48,091 nt of DNA from a virus: IMG/VR virus record IMGVR_UViG_3300046513_000115, positions 1 through 48,091 of that record. One strand, 5' to 3'. This document shows, one piece after another, positions 47,974-48,091 of this stretch. The position numbers and the translations under genes were made by a program. The stretch's first letter is position 1. Every line of letters starts with the position of its first letter. The notes under the pieces are model-generated. The model made no database searches. It saw nothing but the letters and a program-made list of their open reading frames with translations, and was not told the origin of the DNA.

Positions 47974-48090
47974 TTACAGCACGCTGTCGATGGCGGCGCG
48001 GGGATCGGTGCCGTTCTCGAACCGCACGAGCTCCGCGCAGCAGCCGCACCCGACATCCGCATAGAGATGGTCCTTGATGCCCAGGTTGGT
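47974..48090 (-). CDS. Partial hypothetical protein (5' end outside window)
   Basis: The last 38 residues of a minus-strand gene are visible. They contain YADVGCGCCAELVRFENG, with three nearby cysteines, and end in DPRAAIDSVL. No family is recognised from this short piece. A 56-base gap with a TCCG-TACAA-CGGA interrupted palindrome separates it from the coiled-coil gene. Confidence 0.55.
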   Translation of the reverse strand, partial: TNLGIKDHLYADVGCGCCAELVRFENGTDPRAAIDSVL

Positions 48091-48091
48091 G

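Noticed and set aside
1-48091. tRNA genes, CRISPR arrays, insertion sequences, att or cos sites
   Set aside because: No cloverleaf with conserved arms, no regularly spaced repeats, no transposase and no integrase or cohesive-end signal could be identified by reading.

Overview
The window is a contiguous, very densely coded segment of a tailed double-stranded DNA phage (or prophage) with high G+C content. No bacterial housekeeping gene, tRNA, rRNA, insertion sequence or CRISPR array was seen. A podovirus is suggested by a P22-type portal, an N4-gp56-type capsid protein, short-tail adaptor and fibre genes and the absence of a tape measure, sheath or tube gene. One 4,835-residue open reading frame takes up about 30% of the window. 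A giant virion protein of about 4,600 residues plus tandem similar fibre genes is the published hallmark of the Burkholderia podophages Bcep22 and BcepIL02, so a Bcep22-like phage of a high-GC betaproteobacterium is the best guess. The host assignment is inference. Both ends cut through genes, so the genome is larger than the window; integrase, repressor and replication genes are not visible.

Layout. (1) 1-4441, plus strand: an early-type operon of overlapping genes, starting with the C-terminus of a RecT-like annealing protein, then a winged-helix protein and mosaic Ea22/Lar-like accessory genes. (2) 4441-4466: a bidirectional terminator between converging operons. (3) 48091 down to 4466, minus strand: one long series. 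In transcription order it holds a partial gene, a coiled-coil protein with an SSB-like tail, a terminator, a run of small unknown genes (46549-44043), an SGNH-hydrolase virion protein, large terminase, portal, scaffold, a Tad2-like (anti-Thoeris) gene, a CsrA-like gene, a promoter, the major capsid protein, a probable decoration protein, adaptors, tail fibre genes, a tail protein, an acetyltransferase, three probable ejection proteins with a PAPS-reductase-like gene among them, the giant polyvalent protein, and a lysis cassette (LydA-type holin, GH108 endolysin, second holin, nested Rz/Rz1).

The giant protein is read as a DNA-entry and DNA-protection machine. In order it shows a lytic transglycosylase, an FtsK-gamma-like winged helix, a C5-cytosine methyltransferase, an N6-adenine methyltransferase, an SNF2-type helicase, an HExxH peptidase and a C-terminal LPD38-like region with a membrane segment. 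The most unusual observation is that two low-complexity linkers of this protein each carry a second small gene in the +1 frame (14461-14799 and 17521-17703). Each has a strong Shine-Dalgarno sequence. By hand count the nested frames have 87% and 92% G/C at third codon positions, while the giant frame has only 48% and 40% there. Other points worth attention are the anti-defence and regulatory genes inside the capsid operon and the SSB-tail mimic at 46688-47917.
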